Shown in pieces: positions 22,497 to 30,315 of a DNA stretch of 39,014 nucleotides (the stretch's first letter is position 1; each line of letters opens with the position of its first letter). The position numbers and the translations under genes are program-made. The DNA is from Ramlibacter sp. (GTDB lineage: Bacteria; Pseudomonadota; Gammaproteobacteria; Burkholderiales; Burkholderiaceae_C): contig NZ_JAQGNQ010000090.1 of the NCBI RefSeq assembly GCF_028291745.1, forward strand, positions 1-39,014, written 5' to 3'. The notes below the pieces were generated by a model. The model searched no databases and was not told the DNA's origin. It was given only the letters and a program-made list of their open reading frames with translations.

Positions 22497-22760
22497 TCAG
22501 CGAGGACGCTGGAGCCAGGCGCGAACGTCCTGCACGCGCCAGGCCGTGACGCGCTCGGACAGCTTCACCGGAGCCGGGAAGTCCTTGCTCTTGACCTTGC
22601 GCCAGAGCGTCGCCGCGGAAAACGGGACGATGCCGGGAATCAGCGCTGACTGGCGGATGAAGCCCTCCAGCGGCAGTACACGGGCGCGGGCCTCCAACTG
22701 CTCAACCGGGGAGGTCGCAAGGTGGGAAGCGGGGATGCTCTCGGGCGGGTTGAAGGCCAT
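22497..22760 (-). CDS. AlpA-family excisionase next to integrase
   Basis: The 87-residue protein has the AlpA domain in its C-terminal half: PFSAATLWRKVKSKDFPAPV, KLSERVTAWRVQDVRAWLQR. It differs from the replication-operon copy at only a few positions over these 40 residues, while the N-terminal parts differ. Genes of this kind beside a P4-type integrase act as excisionases or directionality factors. The ATG at 22760 is used. A GTG three codons earlier is possible. It follows the integrase by 44 bases on the same strand and precedes a strong terminator. Confidence 0.85.
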   Translation of the reverse strand: MAFNPPESIPASHLATSPVEQLEARARVLPLEGFIRQSALIPGIVPFSAATLWRKVKSKDFPAPVKLSERVTAWRVQDVRAWLQRPR

Positions 22761-22804
22761 GGGAATCACTCAATGAGTTGTGGTTCCCGGTCTAGGCCCC
22801 CTGT

Positions 22805-24091
22805 TTATTCGCTCGACCCTGACGAGCGCACCCCGCCTACCTTGCGTGGCTTGAGCGGGACAACGGTGCCCGCTCGCGGCGCTTCAATGGCGCAAAACGC
22901 GGCCCAGTCGTTCATCATCCGTCGGCGCTTTTCCAGCATGTCCCCGCGGCGGTAGGCTGCCTCGGTTTTGCTGGGGATCTGATGCGCCAGCGCCACCTCG
23001 GAGAGCTCGTGGGGATAGCTCGTTTGTTCTGCGCACCAGTCGCGAAAGGTGGAGCGCAAACCGTGCGGAACGCAGATGTCTCCCTTCGCGTCCTTCACTT
23101 TCATCCGGCGCATCACCTGCAGCATCGTCATGTCCGAGATGGCCCCACCCCGTGCCGAAGCGAACACATACTCGGTCCCTTCAATCCTCGGCTGCGCCTT
23201 CACTAGCTTGAGGGCCGCCGCGGAGAGCGGAACCCGATGCTCCACGCCAGCCTTCATGCGCTCCGCGGGGATGGTCCAGACCCGTGCTTCCAGGTCAAGC
23301 TCCGTCCAAAGAGTGCCACGCACCTCTCCCGAGCGCGTTGCCGTCAATGTGGCGAACTGCAGCGCCTTGGACCCTGTGCCGGGAACCTGGCGCAGCCTCG
23401 CAAGAAAGCTCCCGACCTGCGCGACCGGCACAGCCGGAAAGTGCTCGTCCTTGGTGATCTTCTTTGGGGAGGGGAGCATCAGCGCCAGGTGCCCCGTCCA
23501 CCGCGCCGGATTCAGTCCCGTGCGATACCCGCGTGCAATCGCCAGGTTCAGCACCGACTCAATCCGTCCGCGCAGTCGCGATGCGGTTTCGGTCTTGGTC
23601 GTCCAGATCGGTTCCAGTGCGGCGAGGACGTGCGCGACCTCCACGTCCCGAATGAGGAGATTGCCGAACTCCGGATAGGCATAGGTCTTCAGCGTGCTTA
23701 CCCACTGCGCCCGATGCTTTGCGTTCTTCCAGCCTTTTTCGTGCGTCTCGATGTAGGCCGCTGCGCATTCCTCGAAGGTGACGTCCTTGGCGCGGCTGGC
23801 GGCTAGCGCACTCTTCGCTGCCTTTGCGTGCTCGATCGGGTCGATGCCCGCCTTTACCTGCGCTCGCGCCGTCCGCGCCGCGTCGCGAGCGCCTGCGAGC
23901 GTGACATCGGGAAAGCCGCCAAGTCCCATGTCCCGGCGCTTGCCAGCAATGGACACCCGCAGGATCCAGCTCCTCGCGCCCGTATCGGTCACCTGAAGCG
24001 CCAAACTGGCGACGCCGCCCACAAAGTGCAGCCCGGGCTCGGTGAGCCTCGAGACGGCCAGCGGTCCCAATTCCTGCGCCTTCTTGGGCAT
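22805..24091 (-). CDS. P4-type tyrosine recombinase (integrase)
   Basis: The 428-residue protein has the arm-binding DUF4102-like N-terminal domain (ALQVTDTGARSWILRVSIAG, then MGLGGFPDVTLAGARDAART) and a core-binding domain around residues 105-200. The catalytic domain carries R253 (ATRSGEVRG), H343 and R346 (PHGLRSTFRDW), H370 (LAHQ) and the nucleophile Y380 (AAYRRGDMLEKR). Full length and intact motifs indicate an active enzyme. It sits at the right edge of the element with its 5' end toward the chromosome, the usual layout for this family. It is followed by an AlpA gene, its likely directionality partner. Confidence 0.95.
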   Translation of the reverse strand: MPKKAQELGPLAVSRLTEPGLHFVGGVASLALQVTDTGARSWILRVSIAGKRRDMGLGGFPDVTLAGARDAARTARAQVKAGIDPIEHAKAAKSALAASRAKDVTFEECAAAYIETHEKGWKNAKHRAQWVSTLKTYAYPEFGNLLIRDVEVAHVLAALEPIWTTKTETASRLRGRIESVLNLAIARGYRTGLNPARWTGHLALMLPSPKKITKDEHFPAVPVAQVGSFLARLRQVPGTGSKALQFATLTATRSGEVRGTLWTELDLEARVWTIPAERMKAGVEHRVPLSAAALKLVKAQPRIEGTEYVFASARGGAISDMTMLQVMRRMKVKDAKGDICVPHGLRSTFRDWCAEQTSYPHELSEVALAHQIPSKTEAAYRRGDMLEKRRRMMNDWAAFCAIEAPRAGTVVPLKPRKVGGVRSSGSSE

Positions 24092-24280
24092 GCAGCCATC
24101 CCTATTCCATCTTCCTACCCATCATTGTTGATGAGACTACCTGAACAGTCAAGACTCGTCCTGCAATGGTCTCCCTCGGAGTGACGGACCCCCGCCCAAT
24201 AGGGTGAGATGACATGAGATGATGTGGCCCTTGCAATGGCGGACACAGCCTCCGCCACGTGATGACGGTAGAGTTGAGCA
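24092..24280. other. probable right-hand junction and attachment region
   Basis: The 189 bases upstream of the integrase contain a direct repeat TGAGATGACA/TGAGATGATG (24205-24224), TGCAATGG twice (24162 and 24232), and a hairpin TGGCGGA-CACAGCC-TCCGCCA (24237-24257). Composition and gene content change here from phage to chromosome. P4-type elements usually recombine just upstream of int, so attR is expected here. No tRNA gene is present and no core could be matched to a left copy by eye. Confidence 0.4.
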
Positions 24281-24553
24281 ATGAATATTGAACTCCGGTA
24301 CCAGTTCACCGATGCGTGTTCGTCAGCGCTGGTCGCGTCGGGAGCAAAGAGCACGACCTTCCCCGGTAACGCCAATGTGCCGTCTCCCGTGGTCGGGGAC
24401 TTGTTGTCGTTCGCGCATTGGACGCCCATCGTTTTCCGCGTGGTACAGCGCGAGCTTCACTGGGCGGCCCAAGATCACCTGATCATCACGTACACGCTGG
24501 ACTTGCCGGGCGACTTCCTTCCCGATCGGCAAAGAAAAGCCGCAGCGGATTAG
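24281..24553 (+). CDS. conserved hypothetical protein, 90 aa
   Basis: The small soluble protein MNIELRYQFTDACSSALVAS continues NANVPSPVVGDLLSFAHWTP and ends in a strand-rich domain (VVQRELHWAAQDHLIITYTL). The motif GDLLSF with the preceding proline loop resembles a small conserved protein of Burkholderiales. GAG lies upstream of the ATG. It is the first gene right of the integrase, reading away from it, so it may be chromosomal or the outermost cargo gene. Function unknown. Confidence 0.65.
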   Translation: MNIELRYQFTDACSSALVASGAKSTTFPGNANVPSPVVGDLLSFAHWTPIVFRVVQRELHWAAQDHLIITYTLDLPGDFLPDRQRKAAAD

Positions 24554-24576
24554 AGCCGCAGGGCCGAAGCTCTGCC

Positions 24577-24592
24577 ACGCTTGCGCAAGCGT
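24577..24592. repeat. 16-base perfect palindrome
   Basis: ACGCTTGC-GCAAGCGT lies 23 bases after the stop of the 90-residue gene and could form a six-base stem with a GCGC loop. It may be a weak terminator for that gene. It has no U-tract. Confidence 0.4.
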
Positions 24593-24685
24593 CGATTCCG
24601 GTCGGCGCCCCGCCACGCAGCCCTCCTCACCGCCCGGGCGTTCGCGAGAGGCTGTGTTCCATGCAGTCCGCTGTATCCTGCGCTG

Positions 24686-25258
24686 ATGTCCCCCAGCCCC
24701 GCGGCGCCCTGGACGACCGTCGCCTTGCAGGCGGCGCGTCCGCAGCCGTGGCGCAGCGGCGCCGGCGTGACGCGCGAGTTGCTGGCGTGGCCTTCGGCCG
24801 AAGACGCGCGACTGCACCTCTGTGTGGACGACGTGCATACCGCCAGCGCCTTGCCGCGCAGGGAGGGCAGCGAGCGCTGGTTGGCCGTGCTCGAAGGCGA
24901 AGGCGTGCTGCTGCGGGTGCCGAAGGCCAGGCATCGCCTCACGCGCGCCGGCGAGCCCCTGCGCCTCGATGCCGGCATCGTCGCGGATTGCAAACCCTTG
25001 CGCGGCCCGGCTCGCGACCTGCACCTGCTGGCCATGCCCGGGCGCGCCGTGCTGCTGCGGGTGCGCGGCGAGCTGACCTTCGCCACCGGCGGCCTGACGC
25101 TGCTGGCGGTGTATGCGCACACGGCCGCCGCCCGGATCAGCGCGGGGCCCGCGACCCTGAGCGTGCCGGCTTACCACCTCGGATGGGTGCTGCAGGAGGA
25201 GCCCCTGGCCGGCATCGTCGCGGGTGCCGACGCGCTCTGGCTCGAAGCCACGCCCTGA
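24686..25258 (+). CDS. HutD/Ves family protein
   Basis: The 190-residue cupin-like protein has the family hallmark W-R-S-G-x-G-V-T-R-E-L near the N-terminus (PWRSGAGVTRELLAWP). It continues with the beta-rich segments SERWLAVLEGEGVLLRVPKA and AGEPLRLDAG. HutD proteins occur with histidine-utilisation genes or alone; their activity is poorly known. The start is the ATG at 24686; an upstream extension would be basic and unlike the family. Here it stands outside any hut operon, next to the prophage junction. Confidence 0.8.
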   Translation: MSPSPAAPWTTVALQAARPQPWRSGAGVTRELLAWPSAEDARLHLCVDDVHTASALPRREGSERWLAVLEGEGVLLRVPKARHRLTRAGEPLRLDAGIVADCKPLRGPARDLHLLAMPGRAVLLRVRGELTFATGGLTLLAVYAHTAAARISAGPATLSVPAYHLGWVLQEEPLAGIVAGADALWLEATP

Positions 25259-25261
25259 GGA

Positions 25262-25468
25262 CTACGACCGCAGCGGCGCCAGCAGGTGCCGCAATCCGTT
25301 GTGATCGATCTCGTGCATCAAGGCCAGCAGCCGGCCCAGTTCGCCCGAAGGAAATCCCTCGCGGGCGAACCAGTTCAGGTAGTTGCCCGGCAGGTCAGCG
25401 ATCAGCGTGCCCTGGTACTTGCCATAGGGCATTTCGACCTGCACCAGGCGCAACAAGGGGTCGCTCAT
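25262..25468 (-). CDS. DUF3820 family protein
   Basis: The 68-residue protein contains the family signature MPYGKYQGTLIADLPGNYLN-WFAREGFPSGELGRLL almost from its start. Members are small bacterial proteins of unknown, possibly nucleic-acid-related function. The ATG at 25468 begins MSDPLLRLVQV. A longer frame would overlap the metallophosphoesterase gene and is not credible. It lies 34 bases after that gene on the same strand, so the two are probably cotranscribed. It converges with hutD at a three-base gap. Confidence 0.85.
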   Translation of the reverse strand: MSDPLLRLVQVEMPYGKYQGTLIADLPGNYLNWFAREGFPSGELGRLLALMHEIDHNGLRHLLAPLRS

Positions 25469-25502
25469 GGCGCGCTGGTCTCCGTCGTCTCCAAACACAG
25501 CT

Positions 25503-26303
25503 TCAGTGGCCCGCCATGGCGGCGGGATCTTCCGCGGCAGCCGGGTCCGGCTCCTCGCTGCCCTCGCGCGGCACTTCGTAGATGTGAAAGGGCGGCTGGT
25601 CCGGCCGGCTGCGCTGCAGCAGCGGCTTGGCCACGTTGAACACCGGCACGCCGTTGATCGTGCGGCCCTCCAGCGTGCCGCGGTGGGCATGGCCGTGAAA
25701 GACCGCGTCCACCGGATAGCGCAGCAGCGGCTCCTCGAGCCGGCTGCTGCCCAGGAAAGGGAAGATGTCGACCGGCTCGCCGGCCACCGTGCCCGCGATC
25801 GGCGAATAGTGCAGCAGCGCGATGCGTCGCGTGGTGCGCAGCTTGGCCAGCGCCGACTCGAGCTTCATCGCCTCGTGCAGCGCCTCCTGCACGAACTGCT
25901 TGATCACCGGCTCGCCCCAGGCGCCCAGCGAGCCGCGGCCGAAGCCGCCGGCAAACCCCTTGGCCCCGGCGATGCCCACGCCCTCGATCTCCACCGCCTC
26001 GCCATCGAGCACGCGCACGCCTGCGCGCTTGAGCACCTCGGTGACGATCTCGGGCGTGCCCGATTCGTAATCGTGGTTGCCCAGCACGGCCACCACCGGC
26101 ACCTTGACCAGCGCGAGCTCGTCGACCAGCACCTGCGCCTCTTCGGCCGTGCCGTAGTCGGTGAGGTCGCCGCACAGCAGCAGCGCATCGCCCGCCTCCG
26201 AGGCCTGCGCGAAGAAGGCGCGCAGGAGGCCGGCGGAATCCTTGTTGACGTGGATGTCGCCGACGACGGCAAAGCGCACGCTGCGGGGGGACTTGGGGGG
26301 CAT
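25503..26303 (-). CDS. metallophosphoesterase
   Basis: The 266-residue calcineurin-like phosphoesterase has all the metal-binding motifs: GDIH (15-18), GDLTD (45-49), GNHD (75-78), a later His in LLHYSP and GHAH (in VFHGHAHRG). These bind a dimetal centre that hydrolyses phosphoesters or phosphodiesters. There is no signal peptide, so it acts in the cytoplasm. The ATG at 26303 is preceded by AAGGAGAG at about 11 bases. Substrate cannot be told from sequence. It diverges from the nucleotidyltransferase-fold gene. Confidence 0.9.
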   Translation of the reverse strand: MPPKSPRSVRFAVVGDIHVNKDSAGLLRAFFAQASEAGDALLLCGDLTDYGTAEEAQVLVDELALVKVPVVAVLGNHDYESGTPEIVTEVLKRAGVRVLDGEAVEIEGVGIAGAKGFAGGFGRGSLGAWGEPVIKQFVQEALHEAMKLESALAKLRTTRRIALLHYSPIAGTVAGEPVDIFPFLGSSRLEEPLLRYPVDAVFHGHAHRGTLEGRTINGVPVFNVAKPLLQRSRPDQPPFHIYEVPREGSEEPDPAAAEDPAAMAGH

Positions 26304-26456
26304 GGCTGGGTTGGCTCTCCTTGCCAGGCGATGCTGCCCGCATCCGCTGAGGCTGCCTGTAGGCCGAGGCTGACGCTTCTTGCGGTGTCCGGTCCTTAGT
26401 GGCGGAGGCGTCCCGGCCGAGGTGATCGCCCCAGGCCTGTGCGTAAGCTTTCCGGC

Positions 26457-27344
26457 ATGTCGTCCACCGCCGCACTTGCCCCGTCCCTGGAGGACGAGGT
26501 CGACCCCGAAACCGCCGCGTTCTACCGGCGCGCCCTGCGGGTGCTGGTCGACGCGCGAATCCCCTTCCTGGTGGGCGGCGCCTTCGCGCATGCCTGCTTC
26601 ACCGGCATCCGCCGATCCACCAAGGACCTGGACCTGTTCATCCGGCAGGAGGACTACGAGCGCATTGCCACGCTGATGCGCGCCGAAGGCTGGCAGGCCG
26701 AGATGACCTATCCGCACTGGCTCGCCAAGGTGTTTTGCGGCGAAGAATTCATCGACCTGATCTTCAACTCGGGCAACGGCGTCACGCCGGTGGACGAGTG
26801 CTGGTTCCGCGACAACGCGCAAGCCGAGGTGCTGGGCGTGCCGGTACGCATCGCCAACCTCGAGGACGGGCTGCTGTCCAAGGCCTTCATCATGGAGCGC
26901 GAGCGCTACGACGGCGCCGACATCGCCCACCTGCTGCAGGCCAATGCCGAACAGGTCGACTGGCCCGGCCTGCTGGCGCGTTTCGGTAGCAACTGGCGCG
27001 TGCTGCTTGCGCATCTCACGCTGTTCGGCTTTGTCTATCCCGGCGAGCGGCATCGCGTTCCGCAGTGGGTGATGGAGCAATTGCTCGCCCGTCTCGCGGA
27101 CGAGGTGCGCCAGCCGCCCCCCGAGGACCCGCACGTCTGCGCCGGCACGCTGCTCTCGCGCGAGCAGTACCTGTACGACGTCGAGCGTCTCGGCTACATG
27201 GACGGTCGGCTTACCGCGGCGAGCACGATGACCGAAACGGACGTCGCCCACTGGACGCAGGCCATTCCGTCGCGCCAGGCGACCGCTCCCGGCGCGGCGC
27301 TGCCCGATCCGGTGACTGGCGCCCTGCCCGGCGCGGCCCACTGA
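26457..27344 (+). CDS. nucleotidyltransferase-fold protein, 295 aa
   Basis: The protein has the nucleotidyltransferase/MNT signature: FLVGGAFAHACFTGIRRSTK followed by DLDLFI, where the G-G...S-x-K-DLD pattern places the metal-binding aspartates. The following residues (ERIATLMRAEGWQAE; FIDLIFNSG) fit the same fold. Such proteins can transfer nucleotides to small molecules or proteins, and some are toxin-like, but this one is longer and has no antitoxin partner next to it. The start could be the ATG at 26457 or a GTG at 26439; neither has a good ribosome site. It converges with wrbA. Confidence 0.7.
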   Translation: MSSTAALAPSLEDEVDPETAAFYRRALRVLVDARIPFLVGGAFAHACFTGIRRSTKDLDLFIRQEDYERIATLMRAEGWQAEMTYPHWLAKVFCGEEFIDLIFNSGNGVTPVDECWFRDNAQAEVLGVPVRIANLEDGLLSKAFIMERERYDGADIAHLLQANAEQVDWPGLLARFGSNWRVLLAHLTLFGFVYPGERHRVPQWVMEQLLARLADEVRQPPPEDPHVCAGTLLSREQYLYDVERLGYMDGRLTAASTMTETDVAHWTQAIPSRQATAPGAALPDPVTGALPGAAH

Positions 27345-27350
27345 AGGCGA

Positions 27351-27953
27351 TCAGCCGAACAGCTTGCTGGCGATCTGCGCCACGTGCTTGCCCTGGAAGC
27401 GGGCCATGCCCAGCTCCTGCTCGCTGGGCATGCGCTCACCCTGGCCCCCGGCAATGGTGGCAGCGCCGTAGGGGCTGCCGCCCTTGATCTCGTCCAGGCC
27501 CATCTGCCGCTGATCCGCGTACGGCAGGCCGACCACGATCATGCCCTGGTGCAGCAACGTGGGAATGAAGGTGAGGATCGTGCTTTCCTGGCCGCCATGC
27601 TGCGTCGCGGTCGAGCAGAACACCGAGCCGACCTTGCCGACCAGCGTTCCGTTCATCCACAAGGCACCGGTCTGGTCGAGAAAGGTCCGCATCTGGCCGC
27701 TCATGTTGCCGAAACGCGTGGGTGTGCCGAACAGGATCGCGTCGTAGTTGGCCAGCTCCGCGGGTTGCGCCACCGGCGCGGCCTGGTTCTCCTTGCCGTG
27801 CGCGGCCTTGAACAGGTCGGGCGGCATCGTTTCGGGCACGCGCTTCAGGTCGACCGTTGTGCCCGGCACTTCGCGCGCGCCTTCGGCGACGGCTTTGGCC
27901 ATCGCCTCGATGTGCCCGTAGAAGCTGTGATAGAGGACCAGGACCTTTGCCAT
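27351..27953 (-). CDS. wrbA: NAD(P)H:quinone oxidoreductase WrbA
   Basis: The 200-residue flavodoxin-like protein matches WrbA along its length. It has the FMN phosphate loop [12 protein letters not shown], then the family segments [34 protein letters not shown] and GLPYADQ with GGSPYGA. WrbA is a tetrameric FMN enzyme that reduces quinones by two electrons and protects against redox cycling. The ATG at 27953 gives the usual start [10 protein letters not shown]. It converges with the nucleotidyltransferase-fold gene at a six-base gap, so no separate terminator is visible. Confidence 0.95.
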   Translation of the reverse strand: MAKVLVLYHSFYGHIEAMAKAVAEGAREVPGTTVDLKRVPETMPPDLFKAAHGKENQAAPVAQPAELANYDAILFGTPTRFGNMSGQMRTFLDQTGALWMNGTLVGKVGSVFCSTATQHGGQESTILTFIPTLLHQGMIVVGLPYADQRQMGLDEIKGGSPYGAATIAGGQGERMPSEQELGMARFQGKHVAQIASKLFG

Positions 27954-28059
27954 GGGACACCATGCAGTGGGGAAGGGACGTCCACTCTACGACCTAAACT
28001 AGGCGCCGGGTGCTTGCAGCCTCCTGGTCGGGGTGGACTCGCGCGGCGATTGCACTTGC

Positions 28060-28455
28060 CTAGAGCCAGACCGTCCCATGCGGCATCTGCACCTCGGCCC
28101 CCGGATCGCCGATGCTGAGGAGCGCACCGAACACCAGGCTCAGCACCCCGATGAAGATGCTGGCGAGGAAAGCGGTGCCGAAGCCCGCGATGGTGAAGCC
28201 CCGCACCAGCCGCGCCACCAGCATCAGCATCAGCGCGTTGATCACCAGCAGGAACAGCCCGAAGGTCACCAGCGTCAGCGGCAAGGTCAGCAAGACCAGC
28301 ACCGGCCGCACGATCGCGTTCGCCAGCCCGAGCAGCAGCGCCGAAATGATCAGCGCGCGGGCGCCGTCGAAGCGCAGGCCCTTGAACAGGCGGTCGGCGA
28401 GCCACAGCGACACCGCGGTGCCGGCCCAATGGAGCAGGAAGGGAACAAGCATCAT
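28060..28455 (-). CDS. phage holin family (YvlD-like) membrane protein
   Basis: The 131-residue protein has four hydrophobic segments: MLVPFLLHWAGTAVSLWLAD, RALIISALLLGLANAIVRPV, LTLPLTLVTFGLFLLVINAL and IAGFGTAFLASIFIGVLSLV. The conserved motif NAIVRPVL...LTLPLTLVTFGLF...NALML is that of the bacterial phage_holin_4_2/YvlD family. Despite the name these are chromosomal membrane proteins, not lysis proteins, so it should not be taken as part of the prophage. The start is one of two adjacent ATGs (28455, 28452). Function unknown. Confidence 0.85.
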   Translation of the reverse strand: MMLVPFLLHWAGTAVSLWLADRLFKGLRFDGARALIISALLLGLANAIVRPVLVLLTLPLTLVTFGLFLLVINALMLMLVARLVRGFTIAGFGTAFLASIFIGVLSLVFGALLSIGDPGAEVQMPHGTVWL

Positions 28456-28610
28456 GACGCTGCCGAGGATAACGGCCGGCGCGCCCGCGTGGGCCCCGCG
28501 CGGCGCCTGCCTGCGTACGTTGGGGCCCGATCCGCACTTCAAACGATACGGGCCGGACCGCTAGACAGCGGGCGCATCCCCCCGCTACCATCCGCCCCGG
28601 ACCTTTCGCC

Positions 28611-28802
28611 ATGCCAGACCGCACCCTCTTGCCCGACCCCGAGGTCAGGCCGCCCGAATACCGCGTGCCACGCGGGCGCAGCGGCGTGGGTGCGCAGTCG
28701 GCACTCGACACCCTCGTCAAGGACCTCGAACGCATCCGCCTGGCCAAGCAGGCGTACGGGGACGTGCCGCGCGCCATCGAAGGCTTGCAACTGCGCTTCT
28801 GA
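28611..28802 (+). CDS. small hypothetical protein, 63 aa
   Basis: The product is a small basic/polar protein, MPDRTLLPDPEVRPPEYRVP then SALDTLVKDLERIRLAKQAY and a terminal helix. The first half is disordered and proline-rich, the second an amphipathic helix. The frame on the other strand is less convincing. It converges with the response regulator gene with a hairpin between them. No family was recognised. Confidence 0.5.
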   Translation: MPDRTLLPDPEVRPPEYRVPRGRSGVGAQSALDTLVKDLERIRLAKQAYGDVPRAIEGLQLRF

Positions 28803-28806
28803 GGCC

Positions 28807-28821
28807 AGCGCCCGGGGCGCT
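28807..28821. terminator. hairpin between convergent genes
   Basis: AGCGCC-CGG-GGCGCT forms a six-base stem in the 19-base gap between two converging genes. It could act in both directions. No U-tract follows on either strand, so the call is tentative. Confidence 0.35.
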
Positions 28822-29208
28822 TCAGGAATTCGCCGGCGCCCCGTGCAGCCGCTGATTCAACCAGGCAATGAAGGGGCCGGTGTAGCTTTTCTCGAACACC
28901 GCATCGGCGCCCAGCTGCATGCAGTGCCGCTCGACCGCCGGCGACAGGAAGCTGCTGAACACCACCACGCTGCCATCCATCCGCACCTGCCTGGCCTTGC
29001 GGATGACGTCGAGCCCCGAGCCTTCCGCCAGGACCAGGTCGACGATCGCCAGGTCCCAGCCGAGCGCATTGCCCTCCAGCCACGCCAGTGCCTCCGCTTC
29101 CGTTCGGGCGGTGGCGACGACATGGGCGCCTCCGACAAAGCTCAAGAGATCCTGCATCAACCCGTGCATGGGCTGCAGGTCCTCGACCAGGAACACCCGT
29201 TTTTCCAA
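28822..29208 (-). CDS. single-domain response regulator
   Basis: The protein is only a CheY-like receiver domain of 128 residues. The acidic pocket is E9-D10 (FLVEDL), the phospho-acceptor is D57 (LAIVDLVLAEGSGLD), followed by S85/S86 (VVVFSS) and K107 (FEKSYT). There is no output domain. Such stand-alone receivers pass phosphate or contact partner proteins. No histidine kinase is next to it. The start is uncertain: a TTG at 29208 has GGAGG at good spacing, while an upstream GTG at 29241 has no ribosome site. Confidence 0.8.
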   Translation of the reverse strand: MEKRVFLVEDLQPMHGLMQDLLSFVGGAHVVATARTEAEALAWLEGNALGWDLAIVDLVLAEGSGLDVIRKARQVRMDGSVVVFSSFLSPAVERHCMQLGADAVFEKSYTGPFIAWLNQRLHGAPANS

Positions 29209-29347
29209 CACCACCTCCAAAACAACACCTCTGCGACACACTTGCGGGCAGGGTAGCGCTTTCCAAACGCAGCCGCAGAAACTCGCTGTGTCCGCTGACG
29301 CCCGGCCCGGTGTTCGCCCTGCGGGCCGCCAGCATCCCGGCCGGCAC

Positions 29348-29366
29348 GAGCGGCTGCGTGCCGCTC
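29348..29366 (-). terminator. stem-loop downstream of dehydrogenase gene
   Basis: GAGCGGC-TGCGT-GCCGCTC forms a perfect seven-base stem about 40 bases after the stop of the dehydrogenase gene. It may end the quinone oxidoreductase-dehydrogenase transcript. There is no U-tract, so Rho or a processing role is possible. Confidence 0.35.
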
Positions 29367-29403
29367 CCGGACAGGGTCTGCGCAGGGGTGGGATAAGGGC
29401 TCG

Positions 29404-30300
29404 CTAAGGCGGCGACAGCGGCTCGCCGCGGCCGCCGGCCAGCAGCGAGACCAGCTCGGGCACGAGCGCGTCGGGCCCGCTGCGCGCCAGCGCGTCCTGC
29501 AAGGTCGAAAGCACGGCCGCCGCGATCTCGCGCGCTGCCCCCGCTTCGGCCGCCATCGCGTGGTAGTAATCGAGGTCCTTGCGGGCATTGGCGATCGAGA
29601 AGCGCAGGCCGGCAGGGTCGTGCGCCAGCAGGTAGGGCTTGATGCGTTCCAGCGCGATGCCCCCGCCGCCGCCCTGGGCCAGCACGTCGACGAAGGCGCT
29701 CGGCGCCACGCCGCTGCGCTGGGCGCACGCGCCCGCTTCCGCGAGCAGCGTCACCATGCCGAGCGACACGTAGTTGTGCAGCAGCTTCATGCTGTGGCCG
29801 GCGCTCACCGGGCCGACGTGCGTGATGTTCTCCGCGAAGCATTGCAAGAGCGGGCGGCACTCCCGCAGCAGGCCGGCATCGCCACCCACCAGCAGGTTCA
29901 ACCGACCTTCCGCCGCCTCCTTGGGCGTGCGCGTCATCGGCGCATCGAGGAAGCGCGACCCCGCCGCCTGCACGGCGTGCGCCATGCGAGCGCTGGACGA
30001 AGGCATCGCGGTGGAACAGTCGATCACCACGCTGCCGCGGCGCAGTCCTGCCAGCACGCCGCCCGCCCCGGTCAGCACGGCCTCCACCTGCGGCGAGCCG
30101 GTCAGCACCAGGATCATCACGTCCGAGCGTGCCGCCAGTGCCTCCAGGCTGGTGAAGGTCTGCGCGCCGGCAGCGACCAGCGCTGCCAGCGGCTGGTTGC
30201 CCGCATGCTCGAACACGCCCAGCTCCCAGCCATGCTTCAGCAGATTGCTGGCAATGCCGTGGCCCATCATGCCGATGCCCACCATGCCGATCTTCTTCAT
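29404..30300 (-). CDS. 3-hydroxyisobutyrate dehydrogenase-family oxidoreductase
   Basis: The 298-residue protein has the N-terminal Rossmann motif GMVGIGMMGHGIASNLLKHG, matching the beta-hydroxyacid dehydrogenase signature. A conserved Ser/Thr region follows (IDCSTAMPSSSARM), then LDAPMTRTPKEAAEGRLNLLVGG, and the catalytic lysine K172 in GHSMKLLHNY. Members oxidise small beta-hydroxyacids with NAD(P). The Thr at LDAPMTRTP replaces the SGG seen in many relatives, so the substrate is uncertain. It follows the quinone oxidoreductase gene by 15 bases and is likely in one operon with it. Confidence 0.85.
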   Translation of the reverse strand: MKKIGMVGIGMMGHGIASNLLKHGWELGVFEHAGNQPLAALVAAGAQTFTSLEALAARSDVMILVLTGSPQVEAVLTGAGGVLAGLRRGSVVIDCSTAMPSSSARMAHAVQAAGSRFLDAPMTRTPKEAAEGRLNLLVGGDAGLLRECRPLLQCFAENITHVGPVSAGHSMKLLHNYVSLGMVTLLAEAGACAQRSGVAPSAFVDVLAQGGGGGIALERIKPYLLAHDPAGLRFSIANARKDLDYYHAMAAEAGAAREIAAAVLSTLQDALARSGPDALVPELVSLLAGGRGEPLSPP

Positions 30301-30315
30301 TGCGCGCTCTCCGTG

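Noticed and set aside
26457..27344. Toxin-antitoxin nucleotidyltransferase pair
   Set aside because: The protein is longer than MNT-type antitoxins and has no HEPN or other small partner gene next to it.
28060..28455. Holin of the prophage
   Set aside because: It matches the YvlD-like phage_holin_4_2 family, which is chromosomal, and lies 4 kb outside the element in host DNA.
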